A DNA stretch of 21,176 nt from UMGS1851 sp900555605. Lineage in GTDB: Bacteria; Bacillota; Clostridia; UBA1212; UBA1255. Below are positions 13,443 through 20,914 of this stretch, piece by piece. The notes under the pieces were generated by a model that saw only the letters and a list, made by a program, of their open reading frames with translations, had not been told where the DNA came from and did no database searches. Each line of letters opens with the position of its first letter. Position 1 is the stretch's first letter. The translations under genes were made by a program, and so were the position numbers. The DNA lies in NCBI GenBank assembly GCA_902472555.1, contig CABROF010000036.1, positions 1 through 21,176 on the forward strand, written 5' to 3'.

Positions 13443-15419
13443 ATGCCGCAGGGCACGGAGATGCAGGAGCAGCAATTAAAAATATACAACAGAAGATATC
13501 TGGGCAGTAAGAGCAAGCTGCTCCCCTGGATCCGAAAAATTACGGATGCGCAGTGCGGCGTAATTCATACGGTGGCGGATCTTTTTGCCGGCACCGGCGC
13601 AGTTGCCTCGGCTTTTACGGACAAAAAACTGATCACCAATGATATCATGTACAGCAATTATATCTGCCATACGGCGTGGTTCGGCCCGGAAGCATATGAT
13701 CAGGAAAAAATCATCCGATATACAAAGTTTTATAATGAAACACAGCCATCGGAAGAAAATTATATGACGGAACATTTTTCCGGCACCTTTTTCAGCCCCG
13801 CGGACTGCTGCAAGATCGGCTTCATTCGCCAGCATATTGAAACGCTTTTTCAAAACGGCGCGGTGAACCCGCGGGAACGGGCAATTCTGATCATGTCGCT
13901 GTTATATGCCATGGACAGAAGTGCAAATACCTGCGGCCATTATGACGCGTACAGAAAGGGCGCCGTTTTTTCGCGGCCGCTGCTGCTCAAGCTGGCCCTG
14001 CCGCCTGTTTCTAACAATGCAAATAACCTGTGTTATCAAATGGACGCCAATCAGCTGGTTCGGGAGATTGAGGCAGATCTGGTATATCTCGATCCGCCGT
14101 ATAATTCCAGACAATACTGCGATGCCTATCATCTTCCGGAAAATGTGGCGCGCTGGGAAAAGCCGCCGGTAGCAGGGACAGCCCGGAAAATGGCAGATCG
14201 GGCAGAGCTGAAAAGCGCGTATTGCACAGCCAAAGCCGGCGAAGCCTTTGCGGATCTGATCCGGCATATTAAAGCAAAATATATTTTACTTTCCTATAAT
14301 AATATGGCAGAAAAGGGCGACGGCCGTTCCAACGCCAAGCTCAGCGATGAGGAAATTCTCCGTATTCTATCCCGCAAAGGCGAGGTACAGGTTTTTTCAA
14401 AAGAATACAAAGCTTTTTCCGCCGGAAAATCCGATATTCGGGAAAATCAGGAACGTCTTTTCCTCTGCAGATGTTTTGACGCAGAAAAAGAACGCATCCA
14501 GTCGCCCCTGAATTATGTAGGAGGAAAATTTAAGCTGCTGCCGCAGCTGCTGCCGATGTTTCCGAAAAAGGTGGATCTCTTTGTGGATTTGTTCTGCGGC
14601 GGCTGCAATGTCGGCATCAACGCAGATTGCAGCCGGGTGCTGTTCAATGATTTGGAACCCGTGCTGCCCGCCCTTTGCACGGTACTGCGCAGGCTCGGCA
14701 AAGACACGGTATTTGCACGGATCCAAAAAATCATTACAGATTACGGGCTATCCTGTTCCCAGGAAAATGGATACGCATTTTACGGCTGCGACAGCGCCTC
14801 GGGACTGAGCCGCTACAACAGGGCGCCTTATCTCAGGCTGCGGGAGGATTTTAACCGCCGCCTGCAAAGGGACGACGATTACTATCTGATGCTGTATGTA
14901 CTGATCGTTTACGCTTTTAACAACCAGATCCGCTTCAATCAAAGCGGGGCCTTCAATCTGCCGGTGGGGAAACGAGATTTCAACGCAAAAATGCAGCGTA
15001 AATTGGCTGCCTTCACAGATCGTCTGCGAAGCGGCGATTATCAGTTTACAAGTCAGGATTTCCGTTCCTTTGATATCGGACGGCTCAGTAAAAACAGTTT
15101 TGTTTACGCCGATCCGCCGTACCTCATCACGTGTGCGCCTTATAATGAGCAGGGCGGCTGGACAGAAGCCTGCGAACGCGATCTGCTGGCATTTTTAGAT
15201 CGTCTCCAGCAGAAAAAAATCAAATTCGCCCTTTCAAACGTGCTGTCGAGCAAAGGCAAGACGAATCACATTTTACAAGACTGGGCTGCTGAGAACGCCG
15301 GACGCTACCGGATCATAGAGCTCAACTTCAGCTATGCGAATTCCAATTACCAGACGAAAAATAGGACCCGGGATACCAGAGAGGTGCTGATCGTCAACTA
15401 TGATCCCGGGACCTGCTGA
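13443..15419 (+). CDS. Fused double D12-class N6-adenine DNA methyltransferase (M.FokI type)
   Basis: A 658-residue protein made of two complete D12-class adenine methyltransferases in tandem. First module: YLGSKSKLLPWI at 19-30, SAM-binding DLFAGTG at 46-52, NDIMYSNY at 66-73, catalytic DPPY at 217-220. Second module: NYVGGKFKLLPQLL at 357-370, SAM-binding DLFCGG at 382-387, FNDLEP at 401-406, catalytic DPPY at 557-560. Order and length match M.FokI-type enzymes (about 650 residues), in which each half methylates one strand of an asymmetric type IIS site. The target site cannot be read from the sequence. The start at 13443 has AAAAGGAG seven bases upstream. No endonuclease gene lies on either side, so within this window it is an orphan or a solitary modification gene. 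Both catalytic motifs look intact. Confidence 0.92.
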   Translation: MPQGTEMQEQQLKIYNRRYLGSKSKLLPWIRKITDAQCGVIHTVADLFAGTGAVASAFTDKKLITNDIMYSNYICHTAWFGPEAYDQEKIIRYTKFYNETQPSEENYMTEHFSGTFFSPADCCKIGFIRQHIETLFQNGAVNPRERAILIMSLLYAMDRSANTCGHYDAYRKGAVFSRPLLLKLALPPVSNNANNLCYQMDANQLVREIEADLVYLDPPYNSRQYCDAYHLPENVARWEKPPVAGTARKMADRAELKSAYCTAKAGEAFADLIRHIKAKYILLSYNNMAEKGDGRSNAKLSDEEILRILSRKGEVQVFSKEYKAFSAGKSDIRENQERLFLCRCFDAEKERIQSPLNYVGGKFKLLPQLLPMFPKKVDLFVDLFCGGCNVGINADCSRVLFNDLEPVLPALCTVLRRLGKDTVFARIQKIITDYGLSCSQENGYAFYGCDSASGLSRYNRAPYLRLREDFNRRLQRDDDYYLMLYVLIVYAFNNQIRFNQSGAFNLPVGKRDFNAKMQRKLAAFTDRLRSGDYQFTSQDFRSFDIGRLSKNSFVYADPPYLITCAPYNEQGGWTEACERDLLAFLDRLQQKKIKFALSNVLSSKGKTNHILQDWAAENAGRYRIIELNFSYANSNYQTKNRTRDTREVLIVNYDPGTC

Positions 15420-15473
15420 GCCCTTGCGCCGGCTGCAATCAGGAAAATCGAGGTTCTCTGCCTGTGCGGTCGT

Positions 15474-15502
15474 TTTAAAATAAAGGTACGGTCCGATATG
15501 AT
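15474..15502 (+). promoter_or_regulatory. Possible promoter of the SGNH hydrolase gene
   Basis: TTTAAA, 17 bases, TATGAT, ending about 36 bases before the start codon at 15538. The -10 is fair and the -35 weak. No terminator was seen between the methyltransferase stop and this site, so read-through is also possible. Confidence 0.38.
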
Positions 15503-15537
15503 AAAATTTGGCAGACATCTGATAGGGAGGCTGCAAA

Positions 15538-16617
15538 ATGGAAACGAACAATGAAATTAAAAATAGATATTCCCTGGAGCAATATCTGATTCCGCTGTGG
15601 GAATCCGCCGTCGTGTATAATGAATCCGTCATGCCGCTGGAAAATCCGGACGGCACCCTCGATCCGATCCGTCTGCTGTATCCGGCGGAACAAATCCGCT
15701 GCGTCAGCGACGCGCTTCTGGAAATCGTCTATAAAGAAGGGTCGGATTATCGGCTGGAGGACGGAAAGCTGGTGATTCTGCCGGACGGCGCCATTCCTAC
15801 AATTTCCTACCGTTCCTATTACCCGGAGGAAGCCGTACCCCATGGCACCTTTCCGAGAACAGGCGGCGGCTATGTCGCATTCAGCGAAGGTCCTGTATTT
15901 CATAAAATGCAGCTTGCCGTGACATATACGCACAGCGGCGCATGGGACGGGCCGATTCCGCCGGCCAAGGGGCGGCTGCTTTCAGAGGCCCTTTCAAAAT
16001 TAGAAAACGGCCGGCCGTTTAAAATTCTTTTATACGGAGACAGCATTACGGTAGGCGCCAACGCCAGCGGTTTTGTCGGCGCGCCCCCGTTTATGCCCTG
16101 CTACGGAGAATTGGTGACAGAGGCACTGCGCAGACAATACCGGAATGCAGAGATCTACTCTGTCAATACTGCAAAAGGCGGCATGGGTTCCCATTGGGGC
16201 GTCACGCACGCGGAAGATCTGGCCGCGGTTCACGCGCCGGACCTTGCGGTGATCGCTTTTGGGATGAACGACGGCGCGCCCTCCATTCATACGCCGCCGG
16301 AGATCTTTGCGGAAAATATAAAAACGATTATGGATGCAATCCGCCGTACGGCTCCCTCCTGTGCCTTTGTTTTGGTGTCTACAATGCTTCCCAACTATGA
16401 GGCCTCGGATTTTCCCGGCACCTATGAAGCATTTCTGCCATATCTGCTGCAGCTGGAGGCCTCGGTGCCGGGCACTGCGGTGGCGGATATGACTTCTATA
16501 CATCGGTATCTGCTGACACGGAAGCGGTACTGCGATATGACGGGTAATAATGTCAATCATCCGAATGATTTTTTGTCCCGGTTCTACGCGCAGGTCATTC
16601 TGGCTGCGCTCTCCTGA
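15538..16617 (+). CDS. SGNH/GDSL-family carbohydrate esterase
   Basis: A 359-residue protein without a signal peptide. Residues 1-150 form an N-terminal beta-rich domain, and 160-359 the SGNH hydrolase domain. Block I is LLYGDSITVG at 164-173 with nucleophile Ser169; block II is NTAKGGMGS at 210-218; block III is FGMND at 241-245 with Asn244; block V is NVNHPNDF at 338-345 with His341. The residue three before the His is Asn, not the usual Asp of the DxxH motif, so it may work as a Ser-His dyad. Likely role is deacetylation of an imported sugar or oligosaccharide, which is inference from family. AGGGAGG lies eight bases upstream of the ATG. It precedes the broken glycosidase-like gene, and both may serve one glycan pathway. 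Confidence 0.88.
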   Translation: METNNEIKNRYSLEQYLIPLWESAVVYNESVMPLENPDGTLDPIRLLYPAEQIRCVSDALLEIVYKEGSDYRLEDGKLVILPDGAIPTISYRSYYPEEAVPHGTFPRTGGGYVAFSEGPVFHKMQLAVTYTHSGAWDGPIPPAKGRLLSEALSKLENGRPFKILLYGDSITVGANASGFVGAPPFMPCYGELVTEALRRQYRNAEIYSVNTAKGGMGSHWGVTHAEDLAAVHAPDLAVIAFGMNDGAPSIHTPPEIFAENIKTIMDAIRRTAPSCAFVLVSTMLPNYEASDFPGTYEAFLPYLLQLEASVPGTAVADMTSIHRYLLTRKRYCDMTGNNVNHPNDFLSRFYAQVILAALS

Positions 16618-16620
16618 TAT

Positions 16621-16672
16621 GCGGATATTTAAAAATATCTGCCTGTATTTTCACAAGAAAATATAAATACAG
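16621..16672 (+). terminator. Hairpins after the SGNH gene
   Basis: GCGGATATTT (16621-16630) pairs with AAATATCTGC (16633-16642) with one G-U pair, right after the stop codon, followed by CTGTATTTTC. A second stem, CTGTATTT (16643-16650) with AAATACAG (16665-16672), follows. Together they could act as a weak terminator; T-tracts are short. The remaining sequence to 16787 shows no clear promoter. Confidence 0.45.
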
Positions 16673-16787
16673 CGCGGTGCCTTTATGTTAGCATTTCCTA
16701 TTAAATATGGCTTTTCCGGCTGCATAGGGTCGTACCGGAAAATCCTGTTTTGAGCCGCTGGTAGGCGGCGGATCGGAGTGTATCAGA

Positions 16788-18900
16788 TTGAAAAAACCAC
16801 GCTGCGAAGAATCGGCCTTTCTGTCTTCCGGATCAATTTCTCACCGGCCGCGCCGTATGCGCCGTCCGGAGACTTTGCTTCCGGACTCTGAGGCCGCGCC
16901 GGAAATACGGTTTCACCTGTATCAGCCGGTGCCGCTGATCCCTACGGATCCGAAAATGACGGATACTTATTTTACAAATGCCCTGCGCATGGGCATCAGC
17001 AGAATTTTCTTTATTGCCCACGGTGACCGGACTGAGGATTACGTCCGGTTCGCAGAGCTGCTGCGTCAGCGGATTGCCCGGTTCGAGGCCGCCGGCATCA
17101 AGGTCGGCTTCTGGTACGCGCCTACTCTCGGATGGAGTCCGGTTATACAGCAAAACAGGGACCATCCCTACCAGCAGATTACGGACTGTGGCGGAAGAAT
17201 CAGCCACGGAGTCTCGTGTCCTCTCGATCAGGCCTTCTGCCGGCAATTTGAAGAAAATATCACGGAAATCGCCCGCTCCGGCGTAGACTGCATCATGCTT
17301 GAAGATGATTTTCGTCTCCAGCTGCATCAGGGTGCCTTTGCTTGCTTCTGTCCTTTGCATATGGAACGCTTCCGACAGGAAACGGGTTGCCGCCTGTCCC
17401 GGGAAGCCCTTGCGGAAAAAATTCTGTGCGGTGCGCCAAACGAGCTGCGGCGGCAGTGGCTGGCCGTCAGCGGAAGATCACTTTTGGAATTGGCCGGAAG
17501 ACTTGAAAGAGCCGTACACCGGGTAAATCCCGACGCACGTCTCGGCCTTACGGAGCCACTACAGTACGGAAGGCTTCCATATCCAGGACCTGATTCAGGC
17601 GCTGTCTGGACCGGCAAGACCCTTTCTCCGCACCATCGGCGCCCCGTATTGGAGCGCCAGCCCCTATCATGCGGCATATATTACGGAGTATACCCGCCTG
17701 CAGCAATACTGGCTCCGGGATTCCGATATCGAATTAATGGCGGAAGGAGACGTATATCCGCACTCCAGCTTTCTCTCCCCTGTTTCCGGCCTGACTGCCT
17801 TTTTGCAGGGGCTGATTGCCGCAGGGTTCCCCGGCATGCTCGTCTATCCGCAGTCCTATCATGCCGCGCCGGAGCATGATTCGGCTTTTGTTGACAGCCT
17901 CTTGCAAAACCGCGCCCATTTTGAGCGCATTCGACAGATTTTCCCTGCTGACGCCGTCAGCCTCGGCGTTACGCCCATTGAAACGCAGAATAATTTTATC
18001 AATCTGCCTTTGAAGGACCACCGCCATGCATACGGCTGGGCAGGCGGCTGGCCGGATGAACCGTCGAGTCTGCAGGTATTCTCCCGCATGGGGATCCCCG
18101 TGGCTTTTGACAGTAAAACCGCCCCTGTGGTATTGTTCGGCTACGGTGCGGCAGGATTTTCTGATACGGAAATAGAAGAACTTCTTTCCCGCGGCGCCCT
18201 GATCGACGGTCCGGCCGCCCAGTGGCTGCTCGGCAGAGGCTTTGACATTGGTCTGACAAGGATCGAAGAAAGCGCCCTTCGGCCTGCCTATGAGCATTTT
18301 ACCAGCAGCGATTTCTACGGGCCTTATGCAGGAGATCTGCTGAACATGGCCTGCAATCGGGACGGCGTATACTATCAGGCCGTTCCCTGTGATAAAGCCG
18401 AAGTTCTTTCTTATTATATGCAGGATCCGGATACGCCCTTGTTTCCCAGCGCGCTCCATTATGAAAACCGCGGACGGCGGGTATGCATCCTGCCCATCAG
18501 TATGCAGCAGGCGGGAAAATCCGCGATGTCCCAGGTGATATATTCCTATCAGCGTGCCTATCAGCTGGCCGCCAGCCTGACTTATATCGGCCGCCGGCCT
18601 CTGGATGTATCTGTAGCCGGCGCGCCGAACCTGCACGTACTGGCCAAAAGAATTCCCACAGGCGGACTGGCAGTGATGATTCAGAACGGCTGGATGGATC
18701 CGGCGGAAAATATTGTTCTGCGGCTCAGCAGCGATTGGCCGGTTTCCGGCAGGCTCCTTCTGCTGGAGCATGAAGCCCGGCAGCCGATATTAACGGACCA
18801 ATATGAATATGTGCCCGGTGACAGCAGCAGCGGCGGCAGGCTGATTCTGCGGAATATTAAAATCCCGCCTATGGGTGCTGTATTTCTGCGGATCGAATAG
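16788..18900 (+). pseudogene. TIM-barrel glycosidase-like gene interrupted by one frameshift
   Basis: Two frames together make one protein of about 703 residues. The first (16788 to about 17549, residues 1-254) is a TIM-barrel start: MGISRIFFIAHGD, GIKVGFWYAPTLGW, SGVDCIMLEDDFRL at 165-176 and FCPLHMERF at 187-195, similar in layout to hypothetical glycosyl hydrolases such as GHL6. At about 17550-17554 the frame moves by +1; in the new frame translation continues as SHYSTEGFHIQDLI and GAPYWSASPYHAAY, through LMAEGDVYPHSSFLSPVSG, to the stop at 18898-18900. Before the shift, the old frame runs on to 17879 as unrelated sequence. The start is a TTG with GGAG nine bases upstream and is uncertain. 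No signal peptide is seen, so the protein would be cytoplasmic. It may be a real pseudogene or an error in the sequence. The substrate is unknown. Confidence 0.82.
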
Positions 18901-19033
18901 TTTGCAGATCTAATCATTTTTTTCTTTATGCAAAGATCTCATAAATCCGAAGGGTCTGCTGATTCGTCTCATCTGATCGGCAGGAGATGAATCGAATAAA
19001 CCGCCCAGGGCAGCTGGGCGGCCGCCGTGTGAC
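18901..19033 (+). other. Intergenic stretch with two hairpins
   Basis: After the stop there is a T7 tract (about 18917-18923) without a clear stem before it. A 10-base stem, GATTCGTCTC (18961-18970) with GAGATGAATC (18984-18993, one G-U pair), is followed by CCGCCCA (19001-19007) with TGGGCGG (19015-19021). Neither is followed by a plus-strand T-tract. On the minus strand the second leads into TTTATTCG. They may form the 3' end of the upstream transcript. Confidence 0.4.
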
Positions 19034-19068
19034 TTGATCACGGTAAGAAATCAAAATATGGATATAAT
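19034..19068 (+). promoter_or_regulatory. Promoter region of trxA
   Basis: TTGATC (19034-19039), 17 bases, TATGGA (19057-19062), overlapping a perfect TATAAT at 19063-19068. The -35 overlaps an imperfect dyad, GTGA-CTTGA-TCAC (19029-19041), similar to Crp/Fnr-type half-sites but with a five-base centre. With a Crp/Fnr regulator gene next door this could be an operator; that is inference. Confidence 0.45.
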
Positions 19069-19124
19069 AAGGGCAGGCGGATGCCGAAAGGGCCCGCAAA
19101 TACAATGCAACGGAGGAAGACACC

Positions 19125-19436
19125 ATGGCAGTCATTACGATTACAAAGGATAATTTTGAACAAGAGGTTCTGCACGCGGATCGGCCTGTATTGATCGATT
19201 TCTGGGCAAGCTGGTGCGGCCCCTGCAGAATGGTTTCACCCATTGTTGATGAAATCGCGGCGGAAACAAACGACAAAAAGGTAGGTAAAATCAACGTCGA
19301 CGAGCAGCCGGAGCTTGCAAGTGCCTTTCAGGTCATGAGCATACCGACCCTCGTGGTAATGAAAGACGGCAAAATTGTAAAAAAATCAGTGGGCGCCCGG
19401 CCTAAGGCCGAAATTCTCGAGATGTTAAACGGCTAA
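19125..19436 (+). CDS. trxA: Thioredoxin
   Basis: A 103-residue single-domain thioredoxin, the normal length. The redox-active motif WCGPC lies at residues 30-34, the cis-proline loop SIPT at 72-75 (Pro74), and the fold is complete from VITITKDNF to the C-terminal helix. It reduces disulfides in cytoplasmic proteins using electrons from thioredoxin reductase, whose gene is not in the window. GGAGG lies eight bases before the ATG. The last 12 bases overlap the end of the convergent Crp/Fnr gene. No terminator is visible after the stop. Confidence 0.96.
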   Translation: MAVITITKDNFEQEVLHADRPVLIDFWASWCGPCRMVSPIVDEIAAETNDKKVGKINVDEQPELASAFQVMSIPTLVVMKDGKIVKKSVGARPKAEILEMLNG

Positions 19437-20102
19437 ATCCCGCAGCCGCTTTTTATCGAGAATCTCGATTCCGCCGCGGCGCAGTGCGACAATTCCCTCG
19501 GCAGAAAAATATTTAAGCATTCTCGATACAACTTCACGGGCAGATCCCATATACCTGGCAATCTGTTCATGCGTCAATTGAATAACCGGATTCCCTGTCC
19601 GATTCATCTCTTCGAACAAAAACACAGCAAGACGCTGATCAAAGCGCATAAAGAGAATCTGCTGCATGACCCACATAACGTCGGAAAATCGTTCTGCTGC
19701 GGCATTGAGCGCGAAATTTTCAATATAGAGGTTCTGCTGAGCGGCCTGTTCAAATATTTTACCATTCAGGAGAAAACAGGAGCTGTCCTCTTCCGCGTCC
19801 ACAAACACGTCAAAGGTAATGGCGCGCAGGACACAGGAAGCGGACAGTATGCAGACCTCTCCCGGATAAAGCCGGTAAAGCGTAATTTCTTTGCCGTTTT
19901 CAGACAGCAGATACACGCGCAGGCAGCCGCTTCTGACAATGACGGCGCCGGTACACTCTCCGCTGCCGCCGTGAACATTTTCCCCTTTACAATACTCTGC
20001 CGCCCGCGTCCCGCCGCAGATCAGTTGCCTCTCGTCATCGGAAAGCTTATCCCAGAATGGAAAAATACGGCCGTACAGTACGGTGCATTCTTCAGCAAGC
20101 AT
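19425..20102 (-). CDS. Crp/Fnr-family transcriptional regulator
   Basis: A 225-residue protein: cyclic-nucleotide-binding-like sensor domain at about 10-125, dimerisation helix at about 130-160, and a Crp-type winged helix at about 170-220 (LTHEQIARYMGSAREVVSRMLKYFSAEGIV). The sensor has GAVIVRSGCLRVYLLSENGKEITLYRLYPGEVCILSASC, with Cys84 and Cys90, a form common in clostridia. It lacks the N-terminal FNR iron-sulfur cysteine cluster, so the effector is not clear. The ATG at 20102 is chosen because GAAAGGGG lies eight bases upstream and the ATG at 20120 is at the predicted transcription start. Neighbouring trxA suggests a link to redox or nitrosative stress. It overlaps trxA by 12 bases, tail to tail. 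Confidence 0.9.
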   Translation of the reverse strand: MLAEECTVLYGRIFPFWDKLSDDERQLICGGTRAAEYCKGENVHGGSGECTGAVIVRSGCLRVYLLSENGKEITLYRLYPGEVCILSASCVLRAITFDVFVDAEEDSSCFLLNGKIFEQAAQQNLYIENFALNAAAERFSDVMWVMQQILFMRFDQRLAVFLFEEMNRTGNPVIQLTHEQIARYMGSAREVVSRMLKYFSAEGIVALRRGGIEILDKKRLRDLAV

Positions 20103-20125
20103 AATGAAAACCCCTTTCACGGCAG

Positions 20126-20154
20126 ATTATATACAGAAAAGCCGTCGGAAACAA
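20126..20154 (-). promoter_or_regulatory. Promoter of the Crp/Fnr gene
   Basis: The minus strand reads TTGTTT, 17 bases, TATAAT. Transcription should begin near 20119, only about 17 bases before the start codon at 20102, which supports that start over the ATG at 20120. Confidence 0.72.
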
Positions 20155-20176
20155 GCATGAAAAACCGTTTTGTCAG

Positions 20177-20205
20177 TTGACATCCCGCCGGGGATATGCT
20201 ACCAT
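20177..20205 (+). promoter_or_regulatory. Promoter of tRNA-Pro
   Basis: TTGACA, 17 bases, TACCAT, 60 bases upstream of the mature tRNA. The perfect -35 fits a stable-RNA promoter. It is divergent from the Crp/Fnr promoter 23 bases away. Confidence 0.75.
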
Positions 20206-20264
20206 AACCTGCGCAGTTTTGTTTCTTTGCAGGGCTGTTTTTAATTTTTTCAGCAGGGCCGTAT

Positions 20265-20341
20265 CGGGATGTGGCTCAGCTTGGTAGAGCGCCTGGTTTG
20301 GGACCAGGATGCCGCAGGTTCGAATCCTGTCATCCCGACCA
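20265..20341 (+). tRNA. tRNA-Pro (anticodon TGG)
   Basis: A full cloverleaf of 77 bases including an encoded CCA end. Acceptor stem CGGGATG (20265-20271) pairs with CATCCCG (20331-20337), discriminator A at 20338, CCA at 20339-20341. Anticodon stem CCTGG/CCAGG (20292-20296 and 20304-20308) encloses loop TTTGGGA with anticodon TGG at 20299-20301. The T loop GTTCGAATC is standard. It has its own promoter and terminator. Confidence 0.97.
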
Positions 20342-20348
20342 TGCGGAG

Positions 20349-20393
20349 TGTCCTTATAGGATTTGAGAAGTCCTATAAGGACATTTCTCGTTT
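20349..20393 (+). terminator. Terminator of tRNA-Pro
   Basis: TGTCCTTATAGGA (20349-20361) pairs perfectly over 13 bases with TCCTATAAGGACA (20371-20383), followed by TTTCTCGTTT. It starts eight bases after the tRNA CCA end. Confidence 0.88.
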
Positions 20394-20550
20394 AACTGAC
20401 TTTTTGTGAGCAGCTTAACGCTACTCCTTTTCGCGTTTTGATATAAACAGCGAGCTCCGGGATTTTATCCCAATCCGGTACTTCAAAGGTCCCTATGCAA
20501 TGATAATGAATCTTAATTTCTTGTGTGATTTTGCCGTTTATTCGCTGGGT
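20392..20550 (-). pseudogene. C-terminal remnant of a probable serine recombinase
   Basis: About 52 codons before a TAA at 20392-20394 read INGKITQEIKIHYHCIGTF, then VPDWDKIPELAVYIKTRKGVA. This resembles the C-terminal tail of large serine recombinases found on clostridial mobile elements. The frame continues to 20640 without a stop, but the part beyond about 20550 is IS3-end sequence and is not part of the recombinase. The upstream two thirds of the gene, including the catalytic serine domain, are missing here; they may lie beyond the insertion sequence outside the window or be lost. It begins next to the tRNA-Pro terminator. The family call rests on a short tail. Confidence 0.5.
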
Positions 20551-20569
20551 TGGACTTATACTATAAAAG

Positions 20570-20598
20570 TAGACACAATAATGCACTTCTGTTACAAT
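20570..20598 (+). promoter_or_regulatory. IS3 orfA promoter
   Basis: TAGACA, 17 bases, TACAAT, about 28 bases upstream of the orfA start codon and just inside the predicted element end. Confidence 0.55.
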
Positions 20599-20626
20599 AA
20601 ACCATACACAAAAAAGGAGGCCCCTC

Positions 20627-20914
20627 ATGGCGACAAACAACTACACCAAATATGACGAGGATTTAAAAAAATCCCTCGTCTCGCTTCACCAAAACGGCAA
20701 GACCCAGTCACAGCTCTGCAAAGAATACGGCGTTTCACAATCCGCCCTCGGCAGCTGGGTAAAACAGTATTCCACTGTTAAGATGGACGACGGCGACGTC
20801 CTCACCGCCAAACAAGTCAAAGAACTCCAAAAACGCAACGCCCAGCTGGAAGAAGAAAACCTCATCCTAAAAAAAGCGATTGCCATATTCACGCCACACT
20901 CAGACAACGGTTAG
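20627..20914 (+). CDS. IS3-family transposase OrfA
   Basis: A 95-residue protein with a helix-turn-helix at about 14-50 (SLVSLHQNGKTQSQLCKEYG, then VSQSALGSWVKQY) and a leucine-zipper-like helix at about 60-86 (VKELQKRNAQLEEENLILKKAI), the standard OrfA layout for binding the element ends and multimerising. AAGGAGG lies six bases before the ATG. An A7 run (CTA AAA AAA G) near codons 81-83 fits the slippery site that IS3 elements use for -1 frameshifting into OrfB; the OrfB-like frame is indeed in the -1 phase. OrfA itself looks intact. Confidence 0.9.
   Translation: MATNNYTKYDEDLKKSLVSLHQNGKTQSQLCKEYGVSQSALGSWVKQYSTVKMDDGDVLTAKQVKELQKRNAQLEEENLILKKAIAIFTPHSDNG

Noticed and set aside
16030..16560. 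Minus-strand frame of 176 codons
   Set aside because: It mirrors the SGNH hydrolase gene, whose motifs are clear on the plus strand.
17734..18771. Long minus-strand frame of 345 codons
   Set aside because: It is the shadow of the glycosidase-like gene, with no ribosome binding site and low-quality protein composition.
19379..19410. Terminator for the Crp/Fnr gene inside trxA (CGGCC/GGCCG plus T7 on the minus strand)
   Set aside because: The T-tract is about 12 bases away from the stem and the sequence is coding for trxA, so support is too weak.
20392..20640. One continuous minus-strand gene of 82 codons
   Set aside because: Its first 30 codons are the end of the IS3 element; only the later part looks like a recombinase tail.
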